Origin: Sphingorhabdus sp. M41
GTDB taxonomy: Bacteria; Pseudomonadota; Alphaproteobacteria; Sphingomonadales; Sphingomonadaceae
DNA length: 64,000 nucleotides
Direction: 5' to 3'
Assembly (NCBI RefSeq): GCF_001586275.1
Contig: NZ_CP014545.1
Span: 2,630,501-2,694,500, forward strand
The notes beneath the pieces were generated by a model, which saw nothing but the letters and a program-made list of their open reading frames with translations, had not been told where the DNA came from and did no database searches. Positions 17,547 through 26,588 of this stretch are shown piece after piece. The position numbers and the translations under genes were made by a program. The number at the start of each line of letters is the position of its first letter. The first letter of the stretch is position 1.

Positions 17547-18956
17547 ATGCTTACAAAATCAGTTTCCGACTCGAGCCCAAAAACCTTGTATCAACGCCTT
17601 TGGAATGCCCATGTTGTAGCGGGCGATCCAAATGGCCGCGCCTTGCTCTATATTGATCGTCATCTGTTGCACGAAGTCAGCACTCCAGAAAGCTTCGAAT
17701 TACTGCGCGACAACAACCTTGCAGTTCATCGCCCTTCTACACAACTTGCTGTGCCTGACCACTCTGTCCCCACACGCAACCGCACTTCCCTGTTGCCTCC
17801 AGGCCTCGCCCGCGATCAGGTCAATCTGCTTGAAGCCAATTGCGCGCAGTTCGGGATAGAATATCTGCCCCTGAATGACTCCCGGCAAGGCATCGTTCAC
17901 GTCATATCTCCTGAGCAGGGCTTCACGCTACCCGGTATAACGCTTGTTTGCGGCGACAGTCACACAGCAACCCATGGGGCTTTCGGTGCACTGGCATTCG
18001 GGATCGGAGCTAGCGAATGCGGTACAGTCATGGCAACGCAATGCCTTTGGCAAACCCGCGCCAAAACCATGCGCGTCCGGTTTGATGGCGCAACGCAGAC
18101 AAATGTCGGGACCAAAGACCTGATTCTGGCGTTGATCGCTCAAATCGGCGCGTCCGGTGCAACGGGGCACGCCATAGAATTCGTCGGCGATGCCGTTCGC
18201 AACGCGTCGATGGAAGCGCGCATGAGTTTGTGCAACATGGCTACCGAGGCAGGTTCACGTACCGGACTGGTCGCTCCCGACGACACGACATTTTCCTATC
18301 TGAAGAGCCGACCTCGCGCACCTACTGGAAAAATGTGGGATGCTGCGATTGGCAACTGGCGCAAGCTTGCAAGCGACGATGAAGCGATATTTGATTACGA
18401 AACCACCTTGGATGTCTCGGCGATTGCTCCGCAGATCAGTTGGGGCACCTCACCCGATCAGGTCATCGGCATTGATGGACGGATCCCCGCGGATACCAAT
18501 GATCCGCGAGCCGCGAAGTCATTGGCCTATATGGGTCTCGAGGCTGGCCAGCCGATCAAAGGCATTCCAATTGATTTTGCCTTTATCGGCAGCTGTACCA
18601 ACGGAAGAATAGAGGATCTTCGCGCGGCTTCTGGGGCGATACGTGGCCAGCGTGTAGCTGACAATGTTACGGCGATAGTCGTTCCAGGCTCTAGCAGTGT
18701 AAAAACGCAAGCCGAAGCTGAGGGCCTGGATCGCATCTTTCTCGCGGCCGGTTTTCAATGGCACGATGCCGGCTGTTCACTATGCGTCGCAATGAATGGT
18801 GATGTCGTTCCGCCAGGCCGCCGTTCAATCTCTTCCAGCAACCGCAATTTCGAGGGACGACAAGGGCCAAATGTACGCACGCATTTGGCGAGCCCCGTGA
18901 CGGTCGTTGCTTCCGCCATTGCCGGATACATTGCCGATGCAAGGAAGCAGGCATGA
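17547..18956 (+). CDS. Aconitase-family hydro-lyase large subunit (LeuC-like), copy 1
   Basis: 469 residues, the size of LeuC. It carries the three [4Fe-4S] cysteines: one in FIGSCTNGRIEDL and two in GCSLCVAMN. Also seen: VPDHSVPTR, HVISPEQGFTLPG and VCGDSHTATHGAFGALAFGIG. The catalytic large subunit dehydrates or hydrates 2- or 3-hydroxy diacids. Leucine-biosynthesis neighbours are absent; the next genes are the small subunit and a C-C lyase, as in dimethylmalate or citraconate metabolism, so a catabolic (substituted maleate)/(malate) hydratase is favoured. The chosen ATG has GGAG upstream; the longer frame would need GTG. Confidence 0.9.
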   Translation: MLTKSVSDSSPKTLYQRLWNAHVVAGDPNGRALLYIDRHLLHEVSTPESFELLRDNNLAVHRPSTQLAVPDHSVPTRNRTSLLPPGLARDQVNLLEANCAQFGIEYLPLNDSRQGIVHVISPEQGFTLPGITLVCGDSHTATHGAFGALAFGIGASECGTVMATQCLWQTRAKTMRVRFDGATQTNVGTKDLILALIAQIGASGATGHAIEFVGDAVRNASMEARMSLCNMATEAGSRTGLVAPDDTTFSYLKSRPRAPTGKMWDAAIGNWRKLASDDEAIFDYETTLDVSAIAPQISWGTSPDQVIGIDGRIPADTNDPRAAKSLAYMGLEAGQPIKGIPIDFAFIGSCTNGRIEDLRAASGAIRGQRVADNVTAIVVPGSSSVKTQAEAEGLDRIFLAAGFQWHDAGCSLCVAMNGDVVPPGRRSISSSNRNFEGRQGPNVRTHLASPVTVVASAIAGYIADARKQA

Positions 18957-19567
18957 AGAATTTCGACAAATTGATCGCTCAAGCAACCTCCCTGCCCGAC
19001 GATAATATCGACACCGACATCATCTATCCAGCACGCTTCCTACTGATAACTTCGAAAAAGGGTCTGGGCAGCCATGCCTTTACCGACCGGATTGCCGCTG
19101 GCGATGACCGTATCGGCGAAGGCCGGGTCTCTCCCATCCTGTGCACAGGACAAAATTTCGGCTGCGGGTCTAGCCGCGAACATGCGGTTTGGGCGCTGGC
19201 AGATATTGGCGTCCAGGCAATTTTCGCTCCATCATATGGCGAAATCTTCCGGGGAAACTGCGTGAACAACGGCATCCTTGCAGGCCAAGTGACACCGGCT
19301 GACATGCCCAATCTACATGCAGGCGCGAAAAGTGGAGCAATGCTGCGCATTGATCTGATTCACTGCACTATCTCCGGACCTTTCGGCTCAATCGATTTTT
19401 GCATCCCTGATGCTGATCGCGAGACGCTGCTCAACGGATGGAACGAGACGACGCGCATCCTGGCCCTGCACAAACAGGACATATCAACTTTCGAACAGCA
19501 ACAGCGAATTTCTGCACCTTGGCTGTGGACGCACGAATATCAACAGGAGTTACCCCAGAATGACTGA
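18953..19567 (+). CDS. Aconitase-family hydro-lyase small subunit (LeuD-like), copy 1
   Basis: 204 residues, swivelling domain partner of the preceding LeuC-like subunit. Motifs: DNIDTDIIYPARFLL with the conserved DTD, and FGCGSSREHAVWAL, the substrate-carboxylate loop. Its ATG overlaps the large-subunit stop (ATGA), and its own stop overlaps the next start by 8 bp, so the three genes are translationally coupled. The substrate loop after ARFL differs from the second copy in this window (ITSKKGLG versus SVTKRGLA), consistent with different diacid substrates. Confidence 0.9.
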   Translation: MKNFDKLIAQATSLPDDNIDTDIIYPARFLLITSKKGLGSHAFTDRIAAGDDRIGEGRVSPILCTGQNFGCGSSREHAVWALADIGVQAIFAPSYGEIFRGNCVNNGILAGQVTPADMPNLHAGAKSGAMLRIDLIHCTISGPFGSIDFCIPDADRETLLNGWNETTRILALHKQDISTFEQQQRISAPWLWTHEYQQELPQND

Positions 19568-20414
19568 TTTCCCTTTGCGCGAAAAGCTTGCTTCTCGAGA
19601 ATTTTTCGTCGTGCCCGGCGTTCAGGATATGATAGCTGCGGTCGTCGCCAAAAAGACCGGTTTCGATATCTTGTATGGAACTGGCTATTGGCTGACTGCA
19701 TCGGCTTACGGGCTACCCGATACAGGATTGGTCTCATATAATCAGATGCTCGACCGGATGGATACGGTCAAGCGGACAACCGGCGCGACCCTAATCGCGG
19801 ATGCCGACACTGGCTTTGGCGGTTTGCTCAATGTCGATCACACTGTGCGTGGATATGAACGCGCAGGAATTGCCGCGATACAGATTGAAGATCAGGAATT
19901 TCCAAAAAAATGTGGCCATACGCCCGGCAAGCGCGTGGTCGCGGTTGAAGATATGGCAGAAAAGATACGAGTCGCGATCGACGCACGCGACGAGATGCTG
20001 ATTATCGCTCGCACCGATGCAAGGCAGGGTGAGGGTATGGACGGGACATTGCGCCGGCTCGAGGCCTATGCAAAGGCAGGCGCTGATGTTCTGTTTCCCG
20101 AAGCGCTGGAAAGTGAAGAGGAAATGCGAAAGGTTTGCGAAAGTTTCGACCTTCCCATCGTCGTGAACATGTCCAATGGCGGAGCCACACCGATGATCAA
20201 GGGGGATGTCCTGGCCGACATCGGTTTCGCCTTTGCAATTTACCCCTCGCTGACCAGCCTTGCCGCTGCCCATGCGATGGAGCAAGCCCTGATCCGCCTG
20301 CGCGACAATCTCGATGGCGAGCCAGCGGATGTTCCGATCTTTAATTTCAAGGAGTTCTGCACCCTGATCGGTTTTCAGGAAGTATGGGACTTTGACAAGA
20401 AATGGGCCCGTTGA
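19560..20414 (+). CDS. Isocitrate lyase/PEP mutase superfamily C-C lyase (dimethylmalate/methylisocitrate lyase-like)
   Basis: 284-residue TIM-barrel lyase. Mg2+ site ADADTGFGG, conserved EDQEFPKKCGHTPGKRVV with the catalytic loop cysteine in KKCGH, then IIARTDAR. This matches 2-methylisocitrate and 2,3-dimethylmalate lyases, which cleave 2-hydroxy diacids to pyruvate or glyoxylate plus a second acid. Start set by the CAGGAG ribosome site, well inside the longest frame. Downstream of LeuCD it would cleave the acid made by hydration, without CoA. The precedent is the DmdAB-Dml pair in clostridial nicotinate fermentation; orthology is not claimed. Confidence 0.88.
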   Translation: MTDFPLREKLASREFFVVPGVQDMIAAVVAKKTGFDILYGTGYWLTASAYGLPDTGLVSYNQMLDRMDTVKRTTGATLIADADTGFGGLLNVDHTVRGYERAGIAAIQIEDQEFPKKCGHTPGKRVVAVEDMAEKIRVAIDARDEMLIIARTDARQGEGMDGTLRRLEAYAKAGADVLFPEALESEEEMRKVCESFDLPIVVNMSNGGATPMIKGDVLADIGFAFAIYPSLTSLAAAHAMEQALIRLRDNLDGEPADVPIFNFKEFCTLIGFQEVWDFDKKWAR

Positions 20415-20665
20415 CGTCCCGCACCGTAATGATTGCCGCCTTCGCCCTGCCAGTCGGCAATGCATGATCCTTTGAGAAAACCGGTGGTATGCGGATAACC
20501 GCTCTCGCCCCCGATCTGATGGGTCGGGGGTGGCCGCGTGGAGCCGGCCCGCCCCTCCATCAAACAATGAATTCACCGTCGAGGCTGTGTTGCTGAACGA
20601 GGAAGTCAACTCTATTCGACTAACTCGCTGAACGGCAACTTCAAACTAACGATCGGCAAGTCTTT

Positions 20666-21289
20666 TCAATCTGCCATATGGGCAAGGGCTTCAGCCTCGC
20701 TAACGACCTCGGCATATTTCTGCGACAGGTCAAACAGGTTTGATTCATGCGGGCGTTCATCACGATCCCCGCAGGCATCAGCAACGACCATCGGCACAAA
20801 GCCGTGTTGCATGGCATCAAGCGCCGAAGCGCGGACGCAACCTGATGTTGAAAATCCGGTAATGAACAAGGAATCGACACCCATCGCGGTCAGCGTGGCT
20901 GCCAGCGACGTGCCAAAAAATGCGGAGGCATATTGTTTTGTCACAATGACCTCATCGGCTAGCGGCTGCAGATATGGAGGGAATGCACCGAGCGGCGACC
21001 CTTCGAGAAAAGATTGCAACGCCGGAACCTTGCGATAGAATAATCCGCCGTCCAACCCGCCTGCGCGATAGACAACATTGGTGAAGATTACAGGGATGCC
21101 GTTCGCCCGCGCCGCACTGGCTAACCGGTCACAGCTAGCCGCAGCCTCTTCGAAACGGGGCGAATATAGCGGGCAGTCCGGGTCGAGATAAGCCATAACA
21201 ACATCAACCAGCAGCAAAGCTGGACGTTTGCCCAATGCGATCGACCCTCCAAAGCCACCTGACTTATAGTCGTTTAGAAGTTCACTCAT
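20666..21289 (-). CDS. Isochorismatase-like cysteine hydrolase (N-carbamoylsarcosine amidase/half-amidase type), copy 1
   Basis: 207 residues. The Asp-Lys-Cys triad is readable: Asp in ALLLVDVVMAYLD, Lys in VTKQYASAFFGT and Cys in TSGCVRASALDAMQHG, with the preceding GFSTSG turn of N-carbamoylsarcosine amidohydrolase and maleamate amidohydrolase. It would hydrolyse a carbamoyl or amide group, releasing ammonia. Start ATG lies 5 bp after the hyuB stop on the minus strand; the longer frame runs back into hyuB. Last gene of hyuA-hyuB-amidohydrolase, an order that suggests ring opening of a cyclic ureide or imide followed by removal of the resulting carbamoyl or amide group. Confidence 0.9.
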   Translation of the reverse strand: MSELLNDYKSGGFGGSIALGKRPALLLVDVVMAYLDPDCPLYSPRFEEAAASCDRLASAARANGIPVIFTNVVYRAGGLDGGLFYRKVPALQSFLEGSPLGAFPPYLQPLADEVIVTKQYASAFFGTSLAATLTAMGVDSLFITGFSTSGCVRASALDAMQHGFVPMVVADACGDRDERPHESNLFDLSQKYAEVVSEAEALAHMAD

Positions 21290-21294
21290 GCCGC

Positions 21295-23163
21295 TTATTC
21301 TACATTGGCCCATTTGGGCTGCTTGGGAGCTGGCAAGCCAGTTTCTGCCAAGCAATTTGCCCGCAGCGTTTCTATATCGGGACCGAAGTTGAAGGGACTG
21401 CCAGTCTCCTCGCGCTCAGAACGCATCTTGCTGCGCAGCGCATCGGTTTCGGCCGCATCAACTGTACCATCGACCGCGACAACAACGCCATAGTTCAACG
21501 CTCCATCCGCGGTGACCAATCCTTGCGCTATCTCTTTTACAATCAGCGCCGGGTCACGTTCAAGCGGGTCGCCCCACCCTCCCCCACCCCAGGTTATGAA
21601 GTGCAACTGATCATCGGCCTCAACCGGGTAATCCTCAACCTTGTTGCCCAGCACGATCTCTGTTCCGTCAGCCTTTACCAGAACCTTGCGAGCACGCGTC
21701 CCCGGAAGGCCGCCGTTCACGCCCCAGGGCGGAACAAACCAGCGGTCATCATGGATCGCGATCACGCCCGGCTCCAGGAAACGGTAGACCATGTTGATGC
21801 CATTGCCACCACGGTGAAGACCGGCGCCACCACTGTCCGCCACGGTTTCATAGCGTTCGATGCGCAGAGGGAAGTAACGTTCGAGAAATTCGTTCGGTAC
21901 GTTGGTAAAGCCAGGCCAAAGCGAATGCCCGTCGGGCCCGTCACCCAACGGACGCCCCGGGATACCACCAAATCCAATCTGGAACAGCTGAAACCACTTT
22001 CCCTTGCTGTCCGTGCCTGCATAGAACAAATGTGGGCTGGACGAAAAACCTGCACCGTTGAGGAATTCCGGTGTCTTCTGGCCGAGCAGGCCGCCAAGAA
22101 TGTCGAACAAGCGGCCAAGCGCATGTGTCCGACCCGAGAGGGCTGCAGGGAATTTCGGTTTGAGTAGAGAGCCTTCCGGAATTCTCACCTCGATCAGGTC
22201 GTAAAATCCGTCGTTAAACAGAATTTGCGGATCAAAGACCATGATCATGTAGATGCCAAAGAACATTTTCATCATATTCTCGTTCAGCAAGAAATTGATG
22301 GATGCCTGGCTCTGCGGATCAGTCCCTTCAAAATCGAGAATGACACGGTCATTCTCGCGCCACATCGTGCAACGGATCTTATAGGGACCGTAGCCTAGCC
22401 CATCATCGCAGATATAATCTTCAAAGCTGACTTTTTCTTCAGAAACCGATGTCGAAATCAGCGTCTGCATGGCGCGGCGATTGCGCTCAAGCAACATGTC
22501 CGTCGCAGAAGCATAGACATCGTCACCAAAGCGTTCGCACATTTCGATGACCCGGCGCGAGGATACTCTGCAGGCGGCGATGAGCGCGTTCAAATCGGCG
22601 GAACACCATTCGGGCGTGCGGACCTGATGCATGACCAGCTTGTATAGATCTTCGTTGAATTGACCTTGTTTCCAAAGCTTGACCGGCGGTATCCGGACCC
22701 CTTCCTGAAAAATGCTGGTCGCGTCGATCGGCATCGATCCTGGAACCTTGCCTCCGATATCGGACATATGACCGAACATCGAGGTAAAGGCGACAAGCCG
22801 TCCGTCCTTGAACACCGGCATCAGCACCAGCCAGTCGTTGCTGTGACTGATCGCGCCGTTCACCGAATAGGGGTCAGACAGGAAAATCAGATCGCCGTCT
22901 TCGACCGTGCCTTCAAAACCGTCCAGAAAAGGGCCGATGTAGCTTCCAAACTGGCCAACGATCATGCGTCCCTTGCTGTCTGCAATCAATGGGAAGGCAT
23001 CTCCCTGTTCGCGGATGCCAGGTGACATGGCAGTCCGTACGAGGGTTGCGTCCATCTCCACGCGGGCATTGCGTAGCGCATTTTCAATAACCTCAAGCGT
23101 GACCGGATCGATGTCGACCTTGTTAAACGGCTTATCGTTAACCTGGATGATTTGTGCGGGCAT
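21295..23163 (-). CDS. hyuB: Hydantoinase B/oxoprolinase family protein
   Basis: 622 residues, B subunit of the ATP-dependent hydantoinase/5-oxoprolinase/acetone carboxylase family. Conserved pieces: IDPVTLEVIENALRNARVEM at the start, then DPYSVNGAISHSNDWLVLMP, GRTHALGRLFDILGG and the C-terminal WGGGGWGDPLERDP. The ATG has AAGGA 8 bp upstream; the longer frame overlaps hyuA. With HyuA it would use ATP to open a cyclic amide such as an N-methylhydantoin or pyroglutamate analogue, though carboxylase activity is known for some relatives. Cytoplasmic. Confidence 0.92.
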   Translation of the reverse strand: MPAQIIQVNDKPFNKVDIDPVTLEVIENALRNARVEMDATLVRTAMSPGIREQGDAFPLIADSKGRMIVGQFGSYIGPFLDGFEGTVEDGDLIFLSDPYSVNGAISHSNDWLVLMPVFKDGRLVAFTSMFGHMSDIGGKVPGSMPIDATSIFQEGVRIPPVKLWKQGQFNEDLYKLVMHQVRTPEWCSADLNALIAACRVSSRRVIEMCERFGDDVYASATDMLLERNRRAMQTLISTSVSEEKVSFEDYICDDGLGYGPYKIRCTMWRENDRVILDFEGTDPQSQASINFLLNENMMKMFFGIYMIMVFDPQILFNDGFYDLIEVRIPEGSLLKPKFPAALSGRTHALGRLFDILGGLLGQKTPEFLNGAGFSSSPHLFYAGTDSKGKWFQLFQIGFGGIPGRPLGDGPDGHSLWPGFTNVPNEFLERYFPLRIERYETVADSGGAGLHRGGNGINMVYRFLEPGVIAIHDDRWFVPPWGVNGGLPGTRARKVLVKADGTEIVLGNKVEDYPVEADDQLHFITWGGGGWGDPLERDPALIVKEIAQGLVTADGALNYGVVVAVDGTVDAAETDALRSKMRSEREETGSPFNFGPDIETLRANCLAETGLPAPKQPKWANVE

Positions 23164-23179
23164 TATGCTATTCCTTCGC

Positions 23180-25228
23180 TCAGGCGAGATTGATGAGGAT
23201 GTTGCCCACCGCGTCGACGGTGCCGGTACAATCGGCCTCAATCAAAGTGGTGGAGTCCATTTCGACGACAATGGCGGGACCGGGGATAATATCTCCGGCA
23301 CGAAGCTTCTCGCGGTCGTAGATAACGGCAGGGTGCATCTGCCCGTTGTCCCATAGTTCATGGTCGCGAATCTTCGCTTCCGACGGGTCGCCGTTACCCT
23401 GAGGCAGGTTGAACCGGCCGAGATCGAGGGCTTTGCCCAATGCCACGGCTCGCAAATTCACCAGTTCGTGCGGACTGGCCATGTTGAAGGTGAACAGCCT
23501 TTCGTGTTCCTCGTCGAATCGAGCCTGCACAGCAGCAAGCCCATCCTTGCGCAGCGTATCCGGATCGATGGAGAGCGGCACTTCAAAAGCCTGCCCTTCG
23601 TAGCGCACGTCGATTTCGAACGAGATCGTGATGTCACCCGGTGCAAGTCCTTCAGCCTCGAGTTCCGCGCTCGTCTCAACGGCCATCTCTTCAAGCGCAG
23701 CGATAACGATGGTCTCGTCCGTTTCACTGAACGGCTTGGAGAAACTGCGGGCCGTTTCCGTTCTCATTTGGGTTGTCGCATCGCCCAGAGCGCAGAGCAC
23801 TCCGGGGGATACTGGCGATACAGCTGGCCAGCTTCCCATCAATCGCGCAACCGCGTTTACGTGTAGCGGTCCGGCTCCGCCAAATCCCATCAGGGCAAAA
23901 TCGCGGGGATCGTAACCCTGCTGAACCGAGATCATGCGCAGAGCCCCGAACATATTCTCGTTCACAATGTCGATGATACCGCGCGCGGCCTCCATCAACC
24001 CAATGCCAAGCTTGTCCGCAATTTCCTGAACCGCCTGCTTTGCGCCGTCACGGTCCAGTTTAAATGCACCGCCGAGCAAGCTCTCCGGCAGATAACCAAG
24101 CACAACATTTGCGTCCGTCACCGTCGCTTCAACACCACCCTTGCCATAGGCAACCGGCCCTGGCACCGCTCCTGCTGATTGCGGGCCAACCCGCAAGGCG
24201 CCGGTAAGCTCCGGAACATACGCAATGGAGCCGCCGCCAGCCCCCACGGTTTTGACATCCAATGCCGAAGCGCGAACCGACAAGTGGCCGACTTCGGTGG
24301 TGCGCACGCGCCGCGCTGTAAGATTCTCGATCAGGGCAACATCCGTGGATGTTCCACCGACGTCCAGCGTCAATATATTTTTCAGACCCGCGTTCTTTGC
24401 CACCCACAGCGCGCCGGTGACGCCACCGGCAGGACCGCTCATCAGCAAGGACACCGGGTGAATCTCCGATTTTTCGGAAGACATCAGGCCACCGTCAGAA
24501 CGAAGCAAAGACAGCGAACCCGCCATGCCGCCAGCTCTCAGTTGGCTACGAAGGTTGCGCACATAATTGCCAACAATCGGGCGCACCGCAGCATTGGCTA
24601 CAGTCGTCAATGTGCGCTCATACTCCTGCATTTCCGGCAGAACTTCGTGGCTGAGTGAAATTGATATGTCCGGCATGATCTCGGCGGCCAGTTCACCCAC
24701 ACGTTTTTCATGCGCGCTATTGAGATAGCCATTCATCAGACTGACCGTCAGCGCCTCAACCCCGGCATCACGCAATTTTTCCAGAGCCGCGCGTATCTGC
24801 GCCTCATCAATGGCGCGCACCTCATTGCCTTGCGCATCCATGCGTCCATCAATCTCGATTGTGTCTTCAAGCGCTGCAAGTGGCTCGGGCTTTGGCCATA
24901 CGATCCATCCGGCCAGGCCGCCCGGTACAAAGCTGCGCGCTATTTGCATGACGTCGCGATATCCTTCGGTAACGATCAGTCCTACGCGGCTGCCCTTACC
25001 TTCCAACACAGCATTGGTTGCAACCGTTGTACCGTGCAGAAAATATTCGATATCAGCGGGGACAATGCCAGCCTTCTCGCAAATAGCGGTTAGCCCGTTC
25101 AATATGCCTTCTGAACTGTCATGAGGCGTCGAGGGCGTTTTATGGCGCCAGAACGATCCACTCTCTTGGTCAAACAACAGAAGATCCGTGAAAGTACCGC
25201 CGACATCCACACCAAGCCGATAAGCCAT
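23180..25228 (-). CDS. hyuA: Hydantoinase A/oxoprolinase family protein
   Basis: 682 residues, the ATP-binding A subunit. N-terminal RLGVDVGGTFTDLLLFD is the actin-like phosphate-1 motif; FLHGTTVATNAVLEGKG follows; LTLDVGGTSTDVALI is the second phosphate motif; GFGGAGPLHVNAVARLMG lies in the C-terminal hydantoinase_A block. First gene of the minus-strand operon ending in the carbamoylsarcosine-amidase-like gene. GGAA precedes the ATG by 8 bp. Two TATCC-N7-GGA repeats lie in the 0.33 kb upstream, so it probably belongs to the same regulon as leuC1 and the methyltransferase operon. Confidence 0.93.
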   Translation of the reverse strand: MAYRLGVDVGGTFTDLLLFDQESGSFWRHKTPSTPHDSSEGILNGLTAICEKAGIVPADIEYFLHGTTVATNAVLEGKGSRVGLIVTEGYRDVMQIARSFVPGGLAGWIVWPKPEPLAALEDTIEIDGRMDAQGNEVRAIDEAQIRAALEKLRDAGVEALTVSLMNGYLNSAHEKRVGELAAEIMPDISISLSHEVLPEMQEYERTLTTVANAAVRPIVGNYVRNLRSQLRAGGMAGSLSLLRSDGGLMSSEKSEIHPVSLLMSGPAGGVTGALWVAKNAGLKNILTLDVGGTSTDVALIENLTARRVRTTEVGHLSVRASALDVKTVGAGGGSIAYVPELTGALRVGPQSAGAVPGPVAYGKGGVEATVTDANVVLGYLPESLLGGAFKLDRDGAKQAVQEIADKLGIGLMEAARGIIDIVNENMFGALRMISVQQGYDPRDFALMGFGGAGPLHVNAVARLMGSWPAVSPVSPGVLCALGDATTQMRTETARSFSKPFSETDETIVIAALEEMAVETSAELEAEGLAPGDITISFEIDVRYEGQAFEVPLSIDPDTLRKDGLAAVQARFDEEHERLFTFNMASPHELVNLRAVALGKALDLGRFNLPQGNGDPSEAKIRDHELWDNGQMHPAVIYDREKLRAGDIIPGPAIVVEMDSTTLIEADCTGTVDAVGNILINLA

Positions 25229-25311
25229 GTTCGCATTTCCAATTGCTTAGAATTTAAAGAACCGAATTAAGAGCATCAGGACCGGCGACCTGTCTGTTCC
25301 CGGCTGGAAAC

Positions 25312-25328
25312 TATCTACCAAGCGGATA
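25312..25328. promoter_or_regulatory. Operator-like inverted repeat, copy 4
   Basis: TATCT-accaagc-GGATA, about 85 bp upstream of hyuA. One base of the left arm differs from copies 2 and 3; spacing and the spacer-final GC are kept. Confidence 0.55.
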
Positions 25329-25413
25329 GACCCTCCGGGATTGACCGAGCGACCCGTTCAGACTTTGCGGGCAGCGGGTTCAGGATCACGACAAACGTAC
25401 CGCATTCATTATT

Positions 25414-25430
25414 TTATCCAACAGGCGGAC
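25414..25430. promoter_or_regulatory. Weak operator-like repeat, copy 5
   Basis: TATCC-aacaggc-GGACG, about 100 bp from copy 4 in the same divergent region between hyuA and the alpha/beta hydrolase. The left arm is perfect and the right arm keeps only GGA. It could be a second, lower-affinity site for the same regulator. Confidence 0.3.
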
Positions 25431-25559
25431 GCGTCCATACTTTTCTGGTGCAAGACAACCAGCTCGCGATAAGCATATATGCTCAGGATTTTCGAAGTGC
25501 ATCTACGCTCGCAACCCGGTCACCGACGTTGCTGAACCCCGTAAGAAGGACAGCCTGAT

Positions 25560-25715
25560 ATGGGCAAACAGCCAACAAGGCTCATGGCGACAACAGCGGC
25601 ATTATACCGCGGCGAATTCCCGGTTTTCCACCAGCCGCCTCTGACGCTGGACATTCAGGCCGGTACGTCGGTTGCACATAACGTGTCGGAGACATTAGCC
25701 TATGACCATATCTGA
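25560..25715 (+). CDS. Possible 51-residue leader ORF overlapping the alpha/beta hydrolase start
   Basis: A short frame starting MGKQPTRLMATTAALYRGEF, with AAGGA 9 bp before ATG, ends 14 bp inside the following alpha/beta hydrolase. No family recognised and no clear signal peptide. The good ribosome site and the overlap would allow translational coupling, but a chance frame is equally possible. Confidence 0.28.
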   Translation: MGKQPTRLMATTAALYRGEFPVFHQPPLTLDIQAGTSVAHNVSETLAYDHI

Positions 25716-26526
25716 AAATAAATTTCCCCGGCGGGCCTATGCAGACGGCCCATTTGGTCAGGTCCATTTCCAGTCGCTCGGCGAAGGCGACCCTCTTCTC
25801 CTCTTGCATCAGGCCCCGATGACGTCGGGACAATTTGATCTGGTATATGAACCGCTGGCCCTGCGCGGCATTCAGGCGATCGGAATCGACATGCCCGGGT
25901 TTGGCCTGTCAGACCCCACTCCAGATACGCCGACCGTTGGCGATTACGCGCATGTCATCCCATCCGTACTGGATGCACTTGGCATCGAAAGCGCGGCTTT
26001 GCTGGGCCATCACACCGGCGCGCTTGCCGCAACCGAAGGAGCGATCCTTTTCCCGGACCGGATCGATCGCCTGATCATCAATGGTGCACTGTTGGTCAGC
26101 GATGAAGACCGCGCTGACTTTCTGGCAAATTTGCACCCATGGGAAAAGAATTTCAAAGCACGCGAACACGCCGGACATCTGGCCGAGCTATTCGATATTC
26201 GTCACAAATTTGCCAAGGATACGGTCCCTCTGGAAAGGATTAGCGACTATATTGTTCAGGCCATGGTCGGACGGGGGCCTTTCTGGTGGGGGCACCACGC
26301 AGCCTACATGTATGATCAGGCGCCGCGCCTGCCGCTGATCACCCAGCCGACAATGCTGCTGACCAACAGCGGCGACATGATCAACGCTGATTCGCACGCC
26401 GCACATCAAATCCGGCCCGATTTTACCTTCGTCGAACTGGAAGGTGGAGGTGTCGATATCGTTGACCAGCAAAGCGAAGCCTGGGCCGAAGCCGTCGCCA
26501 GCTTTCTGACAAAGGCTAAAGGCTAA
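25702..26526 (+). CDS. Alpha/beta hydrolase with GHHTG elbow
   Basis: 274 residues with the alpha/beta-hydrolase fold: LLLLHQAPM (oxyanion region, HQ in place of the common HG), IGIDMPGFGLSDP, then the elbow LLGHHTGALA at residues 101-110. The elbow normally reads GxSxG; here the nucleophile position is His104, followed by Thr105. The C-terminal acid/His region is also atypical (GGGVDIVDQQSEAWAEAV). It is paralogous to the protein at 40 kb, which has GYHTG. It may use a different mechanism or be non-hydrolytic. Single gene, divergent from hyuA. Confidence 0.87.
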   Translation: MTISENKFPRRAYADGPFGQVHFQSLGEGDPLLLLHQAPMTSGQFDLVYEPLALRGIQAIGIDMPGFGLSDPTPDTPTVGDYAHVIPSVLDALGIESAALLGHHTGALAATEGAILFPDRIDRLIINGALLVSDEDRADFLANLHPWEKNFKAREHAGHLAELFDIRHKFAKDTVPLERISDYIVQAMVGRGPFWWGHHAAYMYDQAPRLPLITQPTMLLTNSGDMINADSHAAHQIRPDFTFVELEGGGVDIVDQQSEAWAEAVASFLTKAKG

Positions 26527-26588
26527 AATCACACGGTCCTGCGCCATTCTGGCTCAGATCCACACTAACTCACGTTCCATCTTTGCAC

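Noticed and set aside
17547-19567. Leucine biosynthesis (leuCD) reading
   Set aside because: No leuA or leuB nearby, two non-identical copies in one island, and each pair linked to a C-C lyase; a catabolic hydratase is more likely.
20484-20500. A further TATCC-N7-GGATA site after the C-C lyase gene
   Set aside because: Only the right half (TGCGGATAA) is present; the left arm is CCGGT, and the site lies between convergent genes.
21235-22167. Long open frame on the plus strand, 310 codons
   Set aside because: It is antisense to hyuB, has no family signature and no ribosome site; hyuB is strongly conserved across this stretch.
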